Origin: Leptospira stimsonii
GTDB taxonomy: Bacteria; Spirochaetota; Leptospiria; Leptospirales; Leptospiraceae
Direction: 5' to 3'
Assembly (NCBI RefSeq): GCF_003545875.1
Contig: NZ_QHCS01000002.1
Location: forward strand, 941,001 to 1,005,000
Length of the DNA: 64,000 bases
In this document: piece by piece, positions 20,821-29,959 of the stretch
Layout of the letters: each line of letters starts with the position of its first letter
How positions within the stretch are numbered: position 1 is the first letter of the stretch
Notes under the pieces: generated by a model
The model's database searches: none
Told to the model about the DNA's origin: nothing
Seen by the model: only the letters and a program-made list of their open reading frames with translations
Made by a program: the position numbers and the translations under genes

Positions 20821-23364
20821 ATGCAACAAAACAAAGAAGATACGCGGAACCCTTTATTCAATTTTTGGAATTTATCACCTAAGGACTGTTTGGATCATTT
20901 GGAAACGAATGCTCTTGGTTTGTCCGAATCGGAAGCGAAGGAGAGAATTTTCAAGTTCGGCGCCAATCGACTGACCAAAAAAAAAGAATCCGGTTCGATC
21001 GGGTTATTTTTCTCCCAATTCAAAAGTCCGATCATCCTTCTTCTATTCTTTGCGGCTGGGCTTTCTATCATCGTGAGGGATTCTACGGATGCGATGATCA
21101 TCCTGGGAATCGTTTTGATCAGCGGCGTTCTCGGTTTTTGGCAGGAACTCGGCGCAAAAAACGCGGTCGCAAAATTGATCGCAATGGTTCAGGTGAAGGT
21201 TTCCGTTTACAGGGACCATTCTTTGAAGGATGTTTCCTTAGAGGACGTCGTTCCGGGAGACATTTTGCGACTCACTGCGGGCGACGTGATTCCTGCCGAT
21301 TGTCTTCTTCTTGAATCCAAAGACCTCTTTGTAAACGAAGCAACGCTTACCGGAGAAACGTATCCCGCCGAAAAAAATATCGATACAGTTCCGAAAGATT
21401 CGGGTCTTTCTAAGAGAACCAATTCGCTTTGGATGGGAACGCACGTCATCAGCGGGGAAGCGAAGGCAATCGTCGTACGGACGGGAAAGGATACAGAGTT
21501 CGGAAAAATCTCGGAACGATTGAAACTTCGTCCTCCTGAGAATGAATTCGAAACAGGAGTTCGTAAGTTCGGTTTTTTTCTTCTTCACATCACTCTCCTT
21601 TTGGTGATCGCAATTTTTGTGATCAACGTATTGCTTGGTCGTTCCGTGTTGGATTCCTTTCTTTTCTCTCTTGCATTGGCGGTGGGTCTTACGCCGCAAC
21701 TTCTTCCGGCTATCATCAGCATCAATCTTTCTCACGGTGCGAAAAAAATGGCGGAGAAAAAGGTCATTGTAAAACGACTGACCGCGATCGAAAATTTCGG
21801 AAACATGAATATCATCTGTTCGGATAAAACGGGAACACTTACGGAAGGGACCGTAAAGATGGAATCCGCAATGGACATTTTCGGAAACAAAAACGAAACT
21901 GTCGCGTTATACGCCTTTATAAACGCTTCTTTTGAAACCGGTTTTGTCAACGCAATTGACGAGTCGATTCGAAACGATCTTCAGTTTGAAATTTCAGAAT
22001 ATAAAAAAGAGGACGAAATCCCTTACGATTTTATTCGAAAGTGTCTGAGCATCGTGGTCTCCCATAAAGATGAACACAAAATGATCACAAAGGGTGCTCT
22101 GACGAACATACTTTCTCTTTGCAGTTTTGTACAAACCGATTCCAATACAAAAGTTCCTATCGATTCCGTTCAGGAACAGATCCTCGCAAAATACGAAGAG
22201 TTGAGTGCCAAAGGTTATCGTATTCTCGGATTGGCTGTGAAAGATTTGGGCGAATCCTCGAGGATCAATAAATTAGAAGAAATGAATATGATTTTCTTAG
22301 GACTTCTTTCTTTTTACGATCCGCCTAAGCCGAACGTAAATCAGACGATTGCAGAATTGAACAGACTCGGTGTTTCACTTAAGGTGATTACAGGAGACAA
22401 TCGTTTTGTCGCAGCGAGTCTTTGTTCTCAAATCGGTTTAAAAAATCATAGAACTCTTTGTGGACCCGAGTTGAGCGCGATTAGCGATGAAGCTTTGACG
22501 CAACTCGTGGGAAATATTGACGTGTTCGCGGAGATTGAACCGAACAGTAAGGAAAGAATCATCATCGCGCTCAAAAAAGCGGGGAACGTTGTCGGATATA
22601 TCGGGGATGGGATCAACGACGTATCCGCACTTCACTCGGCCGACGTCGGAATTTCGGTGGAAACTGCTGTCGACGTCGCAAAGAATGCCGCCGATATCGT
22701 TCTTCTAGAAAAAGATTTGGAAGTTTTGGTGGATGGAGTACAAGAAGGAAGGGTTACGTTTGCCAATACGTTAAAATATGTTTTTATGGCGACAAGCGCA
22801 AACTTTGGAAATATGTTTAGTATGGCCGGGGTTTCTCTTTTTCTTCCTTTTTTACCGCTCCTGCCGAAACAAATCTTACTAACTAATTTTTTGACGGATT
22901 TTCCGGAGATGACGATCGCGACTGACCGAGTTGATCTTGAGATGGTATCCAGTCCGAAGCGCTGGGACATCGTCGCGATTCGAAAGTTTATGATCGTTTT
23001 TGGACTCGTAAGTTCGTTTTTCGATTATATGACGTTTGGAATTTTGCAGTGGGTTTTGCAGGTAAGTCACGAGCAATTTCGAACCGGATGGTTTATCGAA
23101 TCCGTCGTTTCGGCGTCTCTGATTGTACTTGTGATTCGAACCAGAAATCCATTCTATAAAAGTAGACCGAGCAAACCTCTTTTGTTCGCAACCCTAAGCG
23201 TAATTGCGATCACTTTAGCGATTCCTTATACTCCAATCGCAGAGATTTTCGGATTGGTTCCCTTACCTCTAGAATTCATGGGACTTTTGTTCGGAATCAT
23301 TCTTCTTTATATCAGTGTCGCGGAAATCGCAAAACGTCGCTTTTACAAAAAGGTAAACATCTAA
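20821..23364 (+). CDS. mgtA: Magnesium-translocating P-type ATPase
   Basis: An 847-residue P3B-type ATPase that imports Mg2+ using ATP. It has the N-terminal cation ATPase domain (LSESEAKERIFKFGANRL), the actuator motif TLTGETYPAEK, the phosphorylation site CSDKTGTLTEG, a nucleotide-binding domain and the hinge GDGINDVSALHSADVGISVETAVDVAKNAADIVLL. The C-terminal half has the membrane helices expected for MgtA/MgtB (DFPEMTIATDRVD is a good family marker). A 172-bp gap separates it from tgt; I looked there for an M-box or MgtA-leader-like structure and did not find one. With MgtE 3 kb upstream it gives the cell active as well as passive Mg2+ uptake. Confidence 0.92.
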   Translation: MQQNKEDTRNPLFNFWNLSPKDCLDHLETNALGLSESEAKERIFKFGANRLTKKKESGSIGLFFSQFKSPIILLLFFAAGLSIIVRDSTDAMIILGIVLISGVLGFWQELGAKNAVAKLIAMVQVKVSVYRDHSLKDVSLEDVVPGDILRLTAGDVIPADCLLLESKDLFVNEATLTGETYPAEKNIDTVPKDSGLSKRTNSLWMGTHVISGEAKAIVVRTGKDTEFGKISERLKLRPPENEFETGVRKFGFFLLHITLLLVIAIFVINVLLGRSVLDSFLFSLALAVGLTPQLLPAIISINLSHGAKKMAEKKVIVKRLTAIENFGNMNIICSDKTGTLTEGTVKMESAMDIFGNKNETVALYAFINASFETGFVNAIDESIRNDLQFEISEYKKEDEIPYDFIRKCLSIVVSHKDEHKMITKGALTNILSLCSFVQTDSNTKVPIDSVQEQILAKYEELSAKGYRILGLAVKDLGESSRINKLEEMNMIFLGLLSFYDPPKPNVNQTIAELNRLGVSLKVITGDNRFVAASLCSQIGLKNHRTLCGPELSAISDEALTQLVGNIDVFAEIEPNSKERIIIALKKAGNVVGYIGDGINDVSALHSADVGISVETAVDVAKNAADIVLLEKDLEVLVDGVQEGRVTFANTLKYVFMATSANFGNMFSMAGVSLFLPFLPLLPKQILLTNFLTDFPEMTIATDRVDLEMVSSPKRWDIVAIRKFMIVFGLVSSFFDYMTFGILQWVLQVSHEQFRTGWFIESVVSASLIVLVIRTRNPFYKSRPSKPLLFATLSVIAITLAIPYTPIAEIFGLVPLPLEFMGLLFGIILLYISVAEIAKRRFYKKVNI

Positions 23365-23382
23365 AAATTCAAACAGAGCCTC

Positions 23383-23943
23383 ATGCAAGTCGATAAGTTT
23401 ATTCTCAGAAATATTTTAAAAACACTCGTTGAATACGCGGTAATCATTGTTTTCGGACTTTGGATCGTTTATCTGGATGAAATCGAATTCTCCGGGGTGG
23501 ACATCAAGTATTTGATCGTATTCTTGGCGGGAAGCAAATCCGTCTACTTTTTCGTAAAGGGTTTCCGCAAGATTTCAGAATTCTCAGCGCTAGATTTAAG
23601 GTATTATGAATTCCTAATATTCATCGCGGTGAATATCAGTATCATTATCGTATCCTTCGGTCTGGATTATTTTTGTATTTATCGAGTGGATCCGACTTCA
23701 TTTTCAGGGCTTCCGAATGGAGCCACGGTATTCGTGCTTGCGTTTAAATTTTTTTACTTCAGTCTGATGATCTTTACGAATATCGGAATCATCAAAATGA
23801 TCCCAGAAAGTGCGGAAACGGAGGTGATCGTGATTTTCGAGGCGATTTTATCTTTTATCACGATCATTTTTGTTCTTTCCGATTTTTTAAGTCTAAAGGA
23901 ATCCTTAGGACGGAGAAGAACCGATTCTAAGAATTCCGATTGA
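23383..23943 (+). CDS. Four-helix membrane protein, unknown function
   Basis: A 186-residue protein with four hydrophobic segments (about 14-30, 43-60, 75-98 and 138-168) that starts 18 bases after mgtA and is probably cotranscribed with it. The last part (NIGIIKMIPESAETEVIVIFEAILSFITIIFVLSDFLSL) has the rhythm of the inner helix of two-helix ion channels, but there is no GYG selectivity filter, so I do not call it a channel. Its position suggests an accessory to MgtA or simply read-through transcription. Confidence 0.55.
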   Translation: MQVDKFILRNILKTLVEYAVIIVFGLWIVYLDEIEFSGVDIKYLIVFLAGSKSVYFFVKGFRKISEFSALDLRYYEFLIFIAVNISIIIVSFGLDYFCIYRVDPTSFSGLPNGATVFVLAFKFFYFSLMIFTNIGIIKMIPESAETEVIVIFEAILSFITIIFVLSDFLSLKESLGRRRTDSKNSD

Positions 23944-23946
23944 AAG

Positions 23947-24504
23947 TTACGATTCCTTGTTGCGCCTTTCTTCTTCCCATTCCTTCCAGCCGAGATAAAC
24001 GTTTCCGATTCCGGAAATGAGAAAACCGGTTCCTGTCCAGATTAGAATCGTAAAAATTCCTATCACAGGAAAGAAAAGAATCCCAATTGCGAAGAGCAAT
24101 GTGGCGATTCCAAGAGCCAAGGTCCAACCCCAAGGATAGGATTTGTATACACGAATCTCCATGGAAAAGGAAATCAGTGAGGAAGCCCGAAAGATCAATA
24201 AAAAACCGAAGATAAAGGGAAGAGTGACTACCGTAATCTCCGGATGTAAAACCAAGATCGTTCCAACAACTAAATCAACGATTCCTAATACAAGATTCCA
24301 ACCCAGAATACCGGGACTCTTTCGGTTGTAGAACGCGAAAACAATCTGAGCGACGCCGGTCACCGCGAGAATCACGGAGAATAAAAGGGCGAGTCCCAGA
24401 TAACTTTGCCTTGGGAAAAAAACGGTAAAAGCGCCGGTGGCAATCCAAATCAAACCTACCAGAATGTGGAGCCACCAGTGTTTTGTGTCTTTGAAGATGC
24501 TCAT
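23947..24504 (-). CDS. HdeD family (DUF308) membrane protein
   Basis: A 185-residue protein with six closely spaced hydrophobic helices and the repeated pattern of HdeD proteins (LHILVGLIWIATGAFTVFFP, LGIVDLVVGTILVLHPE, LGIATLLFAIGILFFP). In E. coli HdeD helps resist acid at high cell density; here the role is unknown. It is 7 bases downstream of the DUF2892 gene on the same strand, so the two make a small operon of membrane proteins. It ends 3 bases from the stop of the convergent membrane protein. Confidence 0.85.
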   Translation of the reverse strand: MSIFKDTKHWWLHILVGLIWIATGAFTVFFPRQSYLGLALLFSVILAVTGVAQIVFAFYNRKSPGILGWNLVLGIVDLVVGTILVLHPEITVVTLPFIFGFLLIFRASSLISFSMEIRVYKSYPWGWTLALGIATLLFAIGILFFPVIGIFTILIWTGTGFLISGIGNVYLGWKEWEEERRNKES

Positions 24505-24511
24505 CTCCCTT

Positions 24512-24712
24512 TTATTTTTTTACCCCGCAGGTATTGATACCCAAAAGAGTATACAGAGGACACCAACCGATCGCTCCTGTAACAACCGGAATCAATCCGA
24601 AAACGGAAATACCGATTCCCACTCCACCCTGAATCGTGAATCCGAAAACGATGAGAGCAAGACCGGCGACAACTCTTGCGATTCGATCTATATTTCCTTC
24701 ATTTGTTTTCAT
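24512..24712 (-). CDS. DUF2892 (YgaP-like) membrane protein
   Basis: A 66-residue protein of two membrane helices with the family pattern: N-terminal basic IDRIARVVAGLALIVFG, a Gly-rich turn, then GLIPVVTGAIGWCPLYTLLGINTC. The C-P-L-Y and final Cys are characteristic of the DUF2892/YgaP transmembrane domain found alone or fused to rhodanese. It is the first gene of a two-gene unit with hdeD. Palindromes at 24776-24821 lie upstream and may be control sites. Confidence 0.85.
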   Translation of the reverse strand: MKTNEGNIDRIARVVAGLALIVFGFTIQGGVGIGISVFGLIPVVTGAIGWCPLYTLLGINTCGVKK

Positions 24713-25084
24713 AAAAATATCTTCCTTTTAGCGATTTGATCCTTCCATCTTGAACCGAATTTTAAAGAAAGAAATCCAATTTTTGGTAAAAATTGGAAAG
24801 GAAGCCATGATTTTTGTCATGATTCAAACCGAACCGAAGGTCCTTAGACAGCATCGTTTTTTCGTGAGCAGGCTATTTTCTAGAAAATTGAAAAGATAGA
24901 ATGCGTCATAAGTGTGGTAAAGTTGATAAAAATCCATCCAATTGAACATGCTGTGCACGAAAAAGTATTAAAAGTCAGTTTATAATTTGATAGTTTCAAT
25001 TCCTTGCAACGCAAACTCGCTTGAGATACAGCGAAATAGAGCAATTTTTCCTGATTCTTCTCCATTGAAATTTGAAGATTTAGA
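24713..25084. other. Divergent intergenic region, 372 bp, with two palindromes
   Basis: Separates the DUF2892-hdeD unit (minus) from the hybrid sensor kinase (plus). At 24776-24796 two perfect 9-base arms, CCAATTTTT and AAAAATTGG, flank a 3-base centre. At 24806-24821 CATGA and TCATG flank TTTTTG. Both sit 64-110 bases upstream of the DUF2892 start, where an operator would be expected. The remaining 260 bases are A+T-rich without a convincing gene; a minus-strand frame at 24880-25110 is not supported. Confidence 0.45.
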
Positions 25085-27574
25085 ATGAATGAGATCGACT
25101 TAGACAACAACGACTTTCGTCTATTATTTGAGTCCTTACCAGGACTTTACCTCATTCTACTTCCCGATTTTCGGATCACTGCGGTCAGCGATCTGTATTT
25201 GCAGGCAACAAATACCAAAAGGGAAGAAATCCTTGGAAAAAATCTCTTCGAAGTTTTTCCGGACAATCCCTCGGATCCTCATGCAACCGGTGCTAGAAAT
25301 CTAAGAGAATCGATTCTTTCCGTCCTTCAAGAGAAAGAAAGTAATACAATGGCGGTCCAAAAATACGACGTCAAACGCCCTGAATCCAAAGGCGGCGGCT
25401 TTGAAGAAAAATATTGGAGCCCTGCCAATTTTCCGGTTTTTAATTCCGATGGGGAAATCATCTACATCGTCCATAAGGCGGAGGATGTTACGGAATTTGT
25501 TCGGTTGAAGAATCTGGGGAGCGAGAAAGACAAGATCACCGAGGATTTGAGAAATCTAACGGCTTCGATGGAAACCGAAATCTACCAAAGGGCACAAGAA
25601 ATTCAAAATTCCAATAAAAAGCTAACATTGGTAAACGAGGATCTAACTCGAAGGGAGGAAGAATTAAAAGAAGTCTATCAAAAGCTCCTGGAATTTGACG
25701 AACTCAAGACCCATTTTTTTGCCAATGTTAGCCATGAACTCAGGACACCTCTCACATTGATTCTTGGACCGACTCGTTCTTTGCTCAAACAAGAGAACAT
25801 TTCACCTCCTCAAAGAAATTTATTGGAAACGATCGAGAGAAACGCTTATACATTACTCAAACAAGTAAATGACCTATTAGATATTTCTAAATTAGAAGCG
25901 GGAAGAATGGCGCTCCGTTATTCTAAGGTAGATCTTTCGAAAACGATTTCGAATATCACCGCCCATTTCGATTCGGTCGCGAAGGAAAGAAATCTAAAAT
26001 TCTTAACGATTCTTCCGGATCATTGCGTCATTACGATCGACGTATCCAAAGTAGAAAGAATCATTCTGAATTTAATTGCGAACGCGTTTAAATTTGTGCC
26101 CGATTCCGGTACGATCCGTTGTGAGTTGGAAAAGGAAGATTCGTATGTTTCCATTCGTGTGGAGGATAGCGGTCCAGGAATTCCCGAATCGATGCGTGAA
26201 GTGATTTTTGAAAAATTTAGACAGGGTGAAGAAGGGGATTCTCGAACCTTTGGGGGAACCGGATTAGGTCTCGCGATCGTAAAAGAATTTGTTCATCTTC
26301 ATTCTGGGACGGTTGTCGCGTCTGTTTCCTCTTTGGGTGGAGCCTTGTTTGAAGTTCGACTTCCAATCTTGGAGAAACCGGACTCTGAAATCAAAAAGAG
26401 CGCGGAAAACGAGGATCTCACGCCGGCTTTGTTGAGTGCGTTATCCGATTTCAAAAAATTGAACGGCGAGAATAAGGAAGAGCGAAGCCTTATTGCAAAC
26501 AAACGAAGCGTTTTGATCGTAGAGGACAATCCCGAGATGAGGCGATATATTTCTGAATCTCTGACGCCGGAATTTCAAATCCTCTTCGCGACGAACGGTA
26601 AGGAAGGTTTGGAAAAGGCTCTTCTAGAGAAACCGGATGTCATCGTAACCGATATCATGATGCCTATCATGAGCGGAGACAAGATGGTAAGAGCGATTCG
26701 AGAATATGAAGAATTGAATTCGATTTCCATCATATTCTTAAGCGCCAAAGCGGACATGGACGCAAGGATCCAACTTCTGGGAGAAGGAGCGCAGGATTAC
26801 CTTATCAAACCTTTTGCACCCGAAGAACTTCTGATTCGTGTCCGAAATTTTATTCGATTAAAGAAAACGATCGAAACTCTCGAAACCGCGAACGCGGATA
26901 TGCAGGCGTTTAGCTATTCCGTTTCCCATGATCTTCGCGCACCGATTCGAAATATTGAAGGTTTTTTAAATATACTCCGGGAAGATTTCGAAGATAAATT
27001 GGACCCGGAAGCGCTTCGAGTTCTTGATATCATTCGAAAAAGTGTGGTCCTTATGAACAGCCTGATTCAAGACCTTCTTGATTTCCACAAAGTAAGTCAC
27101 ACCGAGCTCAATACAAGGGCTGTCGATATGAACTCACTTGTCAGAGAGGTTATATCGAATCTTACGCAGGAAAGACCGGAACAAAATCATTGTTCTATTC
27201 ATGTCGATTCTCTTATGGACGCTTGGGGTGACGGAGCGGCCCTAAAACAGGTTTGGGTAAATTTGATCTCGAACGCGATCAAATACTCTTCTAAGAGCGA
27301 TAATCCGGAGGTTTATATAGGATGCAGGGAAGAGGGAGAATGGAACACTTTTTTTGTAAAAGACAACGGGGTCGGATTCGACAAAAAATATGCCAACCGA
27401 CTTTTTAAAGTATTTCAAAGATTGCATTTGCAGGAAGAGTTCGAGGGAACGGGGGTCGGTCTCGCGATTGTTGCCCGGATAATACAACGTCACGGAGGAA
27501 AGGTCTTCGCGGAAGGAAACCTTGGGAGCGGTTCGATATTTTCTTTTACACTTCCTAAAATCGTAGCAAACTAG
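25085..27574 (+). CDS. Hybrid sensor kinase with two kinase cores around a receiver
   Basis: An 829-residue cytosolic protein without membrane helices. Order: PAS domain (about 8-140), coiled coil (145-205), first HisKA with H217 (FFANVSHELRTPL), first HATPase (N box NLIANAFKF, DSGPGIPE, GGTGLGLAIVKEF, to about 427), a receiver (473-592) with phosphoacceptor D523 and K575, then a second HisKA with H615 (SYSVSHDLRAPI) and a second HATPase (to 829; VWVNLISNAIKY, DNGVGFD, GTGVGLAIVARI). The second core resembles the bacteriophytochrome-type kinase cores. All catalytic residues appear intact. No DNA-binding output is present, so the signal must pass to another receiver; the next gene, on the same strand 76 bases later, is a receiver-kinase and a possible partner. 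Confidence 0.9.
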   Translation: MNEIDLDNNDFRLLFESLPGLYLILLPDFRITAVSDLYLQATNTKREEILGKNLFEVFPDNPSDPHATGARNLRESILSVLQEKESNTMAVQKYDVKRPESKGGGFEEKYWSPANFPVFNSDGEIIYIVHKAEDVTEFVRLKNLGSEKDKITEDLRNLTASMETEIYQRAQEIQNSNKKLTLVNEDLTRREEELKEVYQKLLEFDELKTHFFANVSHELRTPLTLILGPTRSLLKQENISPPQRNLLETIERNAYTLLKQVNDLLDISKLEAGRMALRYSKVDLSKTISNITAHFDSVAKERNLKFLTILPDHCVITIDVSKVERIILNLIANAFKFVPDSGTIRCELEKEDSYVSIRVEDSGPGIPESMREVIFEKFRQGEEGDSRTFGGTGLGLAIVKEFVHLHSGTVVASVSSLGGALFEVRLPILEKPDSEIKKSAENEDLTPALLSALSDFKKLNGENKEERSLIANKRSVLIVEDNPEMRRYISESLTPEFQILFATNGKEGLEKALLEKPDVIVTDIMMPIMSGDKMVRAIREYEELNSISIIFLSAKADMDARIQLLGEGAQDYLIKPFAPEELLIRVRNFIRLKKTIETLETANADMQAFSYSVSHDLRAPIRNIEGFLNILREDFEDKLDPEALRVLDIIRKSVVLMNSLIQDLLDFHKVSHTELNTRAVDMNSLVREVISNLTQERPEQNHCSIHVDSLMDAWGDGAALKQVWVNLISNAIKYSSKSDNPEVYIGCREEGEWNTFFVKDNGVGFDKKYANRLFKVFQRLHLQEEFEGTGVGLAIVARIIQRHGGKVFAEGNLGSGSIFSFTLPKIVAN

Positions 27575-27650
27575 TTTCAAATAAAATGATATTAAAATAT
27601 ACTAGACCAGGTAGCAAATTTCAAATCTCAAGTACGAGGATGTCATAGAT

Positions 27651-28802
27651 ATGAAATGGAGATTTCTCTTTTTAGAAGATTCTCTTTTGGATTTGGAGTT
27701 GATTCAGAGACAACTTAGGAAGGCGAAAATCGATTTTGAATCGATTCACGTCAGCGATTCCGAGGGGTTTTCGCACGCGATTCTAAAGGACAAACCCGAT
27801 CTGATTCTATCGGATTTTAGTCTACCGAAATACGACGGCTTCTCCGCGCTTATGGCCGCAAAGAATATGTGTCCGGAAACTCCGTTTATTTTCGTTTCCG
27901 GCACTTACGGAGAGGAGGCCGCGATTCAAACCTTAACAATGGGAGCGACGGATTATGTTCTAAAAGACAAAATCGAAAAATTATTGCCTGCCGTACAAAG
28001 AGCGCTTCATGAATTGGAAGATCATGAACTTCGAAGAAAGGCGGAAAAAGAGAAATACAAATTGGAAGAACAACTCAGGCAAAGTCAAAAATTGGAAGCG
28101 ATGGGACTTATGGCTGGAACTCTTGCACATGAAATCAACAATCCACTCCTTGCGATATCCGAGTATGCCGCATTGATCGCCAAAGAGGAGTTAGATGAAA
28201 AAAAAATAAAAGCGCTCGCGGCAAAAATTCGGGACGAGAGCGCCCGGATTTCCACTATCATGAAGGATCTTCTTCGATTCTCCCGAGAGGAGAAAGGGAA
28301 TTTTTATCCTGTGGACGTATCCGAGGTGATAGCGAAGATTCAATCCATTTCACAACAAATATTCAAGATGAATAAGATAGAAGTTCGCTGGGAAAATATC
28401 GAACCGGGAAACATTATTTATTGTAGGTTGGGCCAGATTCTTCAGATACTTCTCAACCTCATCAACAATTCCGTGGACAGTCTGAACGAAAGATTTCCTG
28501 ACTATGACGATAGAAAGAGAATCCGGATTTCCGTGTTCTTACAAGAATTACAGGGAAGAATGTTCGCTCAGTTTGAAGTTGAAGATTTTGGAATGGGAGT
28601 TCCGATAGAAATTCAAAATTATATCTTTAAGACTTTTTTTACTACGAAGTCTTCGGACAAAGGAACCGGGCTCGGCTTATCCGTAAGTTTGGGAATCGCC
28701 GAGGAACACGGAGGAACTCTTTCATTCAAAAGTATTCCCGGCGAAAATACTTGCTTTTATTTGAATATTCCTCTTGCAAAAACGATACACGAATCAAGTT
28801 AA
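27651..28802 (+). CDS. Receiver-histidine kinase protein
   Basis: A 383-residue protein. An N-terminal receiver (about 3-120) has acceptor D55 in LILSDFSLPKYDG, an acidic pair E9/D10, and DYVLKD for the conserved lysine. A coiled coil (120-148) joins it to a HisKA domain with H160 (LMAGTLAHEINNPLLAIS) and an HATPase (about 255-380; ILLNLINNSVDSL, EDFGMGVP, GTGLGLSVSLGIAEEHGG). It follows the hybrid kinase by 76 bases, consistent with a phosphorelay between the two, although this is inference. A strong terminator hairpin lies after it at 28890. Confidence 0.88.
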   Translation: MKWRFLFLEDSLLDLELIQRQLRKAKIDFESIHVSDSEGFSHAILKDKPDLILSDFSLPKYDGFSALMAAKNMCPETPFIFVSGTYGEEAAIQTLTMGATDYVLKDKIEKLLPAVQRALHELEDHELRRKAEKEKYKLEEQLRQSQKLEAMGLMAGTLAHEINNPLLAISEYAALIAKEELDEKKIKALAAKIRDESARISTIMKDLLRFSREEKGNFYPVDVSEVIAKIQSISQQIFKMNKIEVRWENIEPGNIIYCRLGQILQILLNLINNSVDSLNERFPDYDDRKRIRISVFLQELQGRMFAQFEVEDFGMGVPIEIQNYIFKTFFTTKSSDKGTGLGLSVSLGIAEEHGGTLSFKSIPGENTCFYLNIPLAKTIHESS

Positions 28803-28889
28803 TTTTTTGGAGAGAAAGAGTGGAACACAGTTCTGTTTACGTAAGGCGGCATTGTATCCCGGACTCAACGTAAAATAAGAAAGGTGGGA

Positions 28890-28932
28890 ACGTCCTCGGT
28901 TCGAAAGGAAAACCGAGGACGTACGGTTTTTT
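28890..28932 (+). terminator. Rho-independent terminator
   Basis: A perfect 12-base-pair stem (ACGTCCTCGGTT / AACCGAGGACGT) with a 9-base loop, followed after ACGG by a run of six T. It closes the plus-strand kinase transcript and overlaps the last bases of the convergent fbp gene. Confidence 0.85.
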
Positions 28933-29959
28933 ACGGTTTCTTCGGTGCAAATTTCAAGAAGTGTTCCACTTCCTTTTTGCTTCCTACTACCAAAGTTGTG
29001 CGTTGGTGTAATTCTTCCGGGGTTAAATCCAGAATTCTTTCTCCATAAACGGTAACTGCAACTCCACCCGCCTGTTCGGCGATGAACGCCATCGGTGCCG
29101 CTTCGTAGAGAAGTCTCAATTTTCCGTTCGGATATTTAGTGGATTTCGTATCGTTCGGATAAAGAAAGATTCCACCTTTCAAAAGGTTTCTGTGAAAGTC
29201 GGCAACTAAGGAACCGATATATCGTCCCGATTGAGGTTTTTTTCCGCCTTCGATCGATTTGATATCTCGGATATAATTCTTAACTTCATCGGACCAGTAG
29301 TTATAGTTCCCTTCATTGATGGAATAGATTCCCCCGGTCTCGGGCATTTGCATATCCGGATGAGAAAGGATGAATTCTCCACAGGAAGGATCCAAAGTAA
29401 AACCGGAAACTCCCTTGCCTGTGCAGAGGACGAGCATCGTCGAAGAACCGTAAAGAACGTAGCCGGCCGCTCGCTGTTTGGAACCTTGTTGCAAAAGATC
29501 GCCTAACGTTCCCGGAGTTCCTCCCGGACTTTTTCTCAAATGTACGGAGAAGATCGTTCCGATAGATACGTTCGCATCGATATTGGAAGATCCGTCGAGA
29601 GGATCGATCGCGATCGTGTATTTTCCGATCTTGTAGCCATTGGGAACGGGAACGGTCTCTTCGTGTTCTTCACTTCCAAGAATACAAAGATGGCCGCAAC
29701 GCGTTAGCGTATGATTAAACACCTTATCCGCGTATTCGTCGAGTTTCATTTGGGTTTCACCCTGAACGTTTACCACTTCCGTAGAACCGAGAATATTTTC
29801 TAAAAGTCCGGCTTTACGAACCTCTCTGGATACGATCTTCGCCGCATAAACCAAATGGCTCATCAGAGCCGTAAAATCCCCGGTGGCTTGGGGTAACTTG
29901 AGTTGTTCCTCGATTAGATATTGGGAAAGACTCAATGTTTGTGTAGGGTGGACAGACAT
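28931..29959 (-). CDS. fbp: Fructose-1,6-bisphosphatase, class I
   Basis: Removes the 1-phosphate of fructose-1,6-bisphosphate, the committed step of gluconeogenesis, which Leptospira needs because it grows on fatty acids. The 342 residues carry the class I metal site (EEHEE near 98 and DPLDGSSNIDANVSIGTIF near 119) and the sugar-phosphate site toward the C-terminus (GKLRLLYEAAPMAFIAEQAGG). The ATG at 29959 has AGAGGA 4 bases upstream. Monocistronic by position. Confidence 0.95.
   Translation of the reverse strand: MSVHPTQTLSLSQYLIEEQLKLPQATGDFTALMSHLVYAAKIVSREVRKAGLLENILGSTEVVNVQGETQMKLDEYADKVFNHTLTRCGHLCILGSEEHEETVPVPNGYKIGKYTIAIDPLDGSSNIDANVSIGTIFSVHLRKSPGGTPGTLGDLLQQGSKQRAAGYVLYGSSTMLVLCTGKGVSGFTLDPSCGEFILSHPDMQMPETGGIYSINEGNYNYWSDEVKNYIRDIKSIEGGKKPQSGRYIGSLVADFHRNLLKGGIFLYPNDTKSTKYPNGKLRLLYEAAPMAFIAEQAGGVAVTVYGERILDLTPEELHQRTTLVVGSKKEVEHFLKFAPKKP

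Noticed and set aside
23383..23943. Potassium channel
   Set aside because: The last helix resembles a channel inner helix, but the T-x-G-Y-G selectivity filter is missing.
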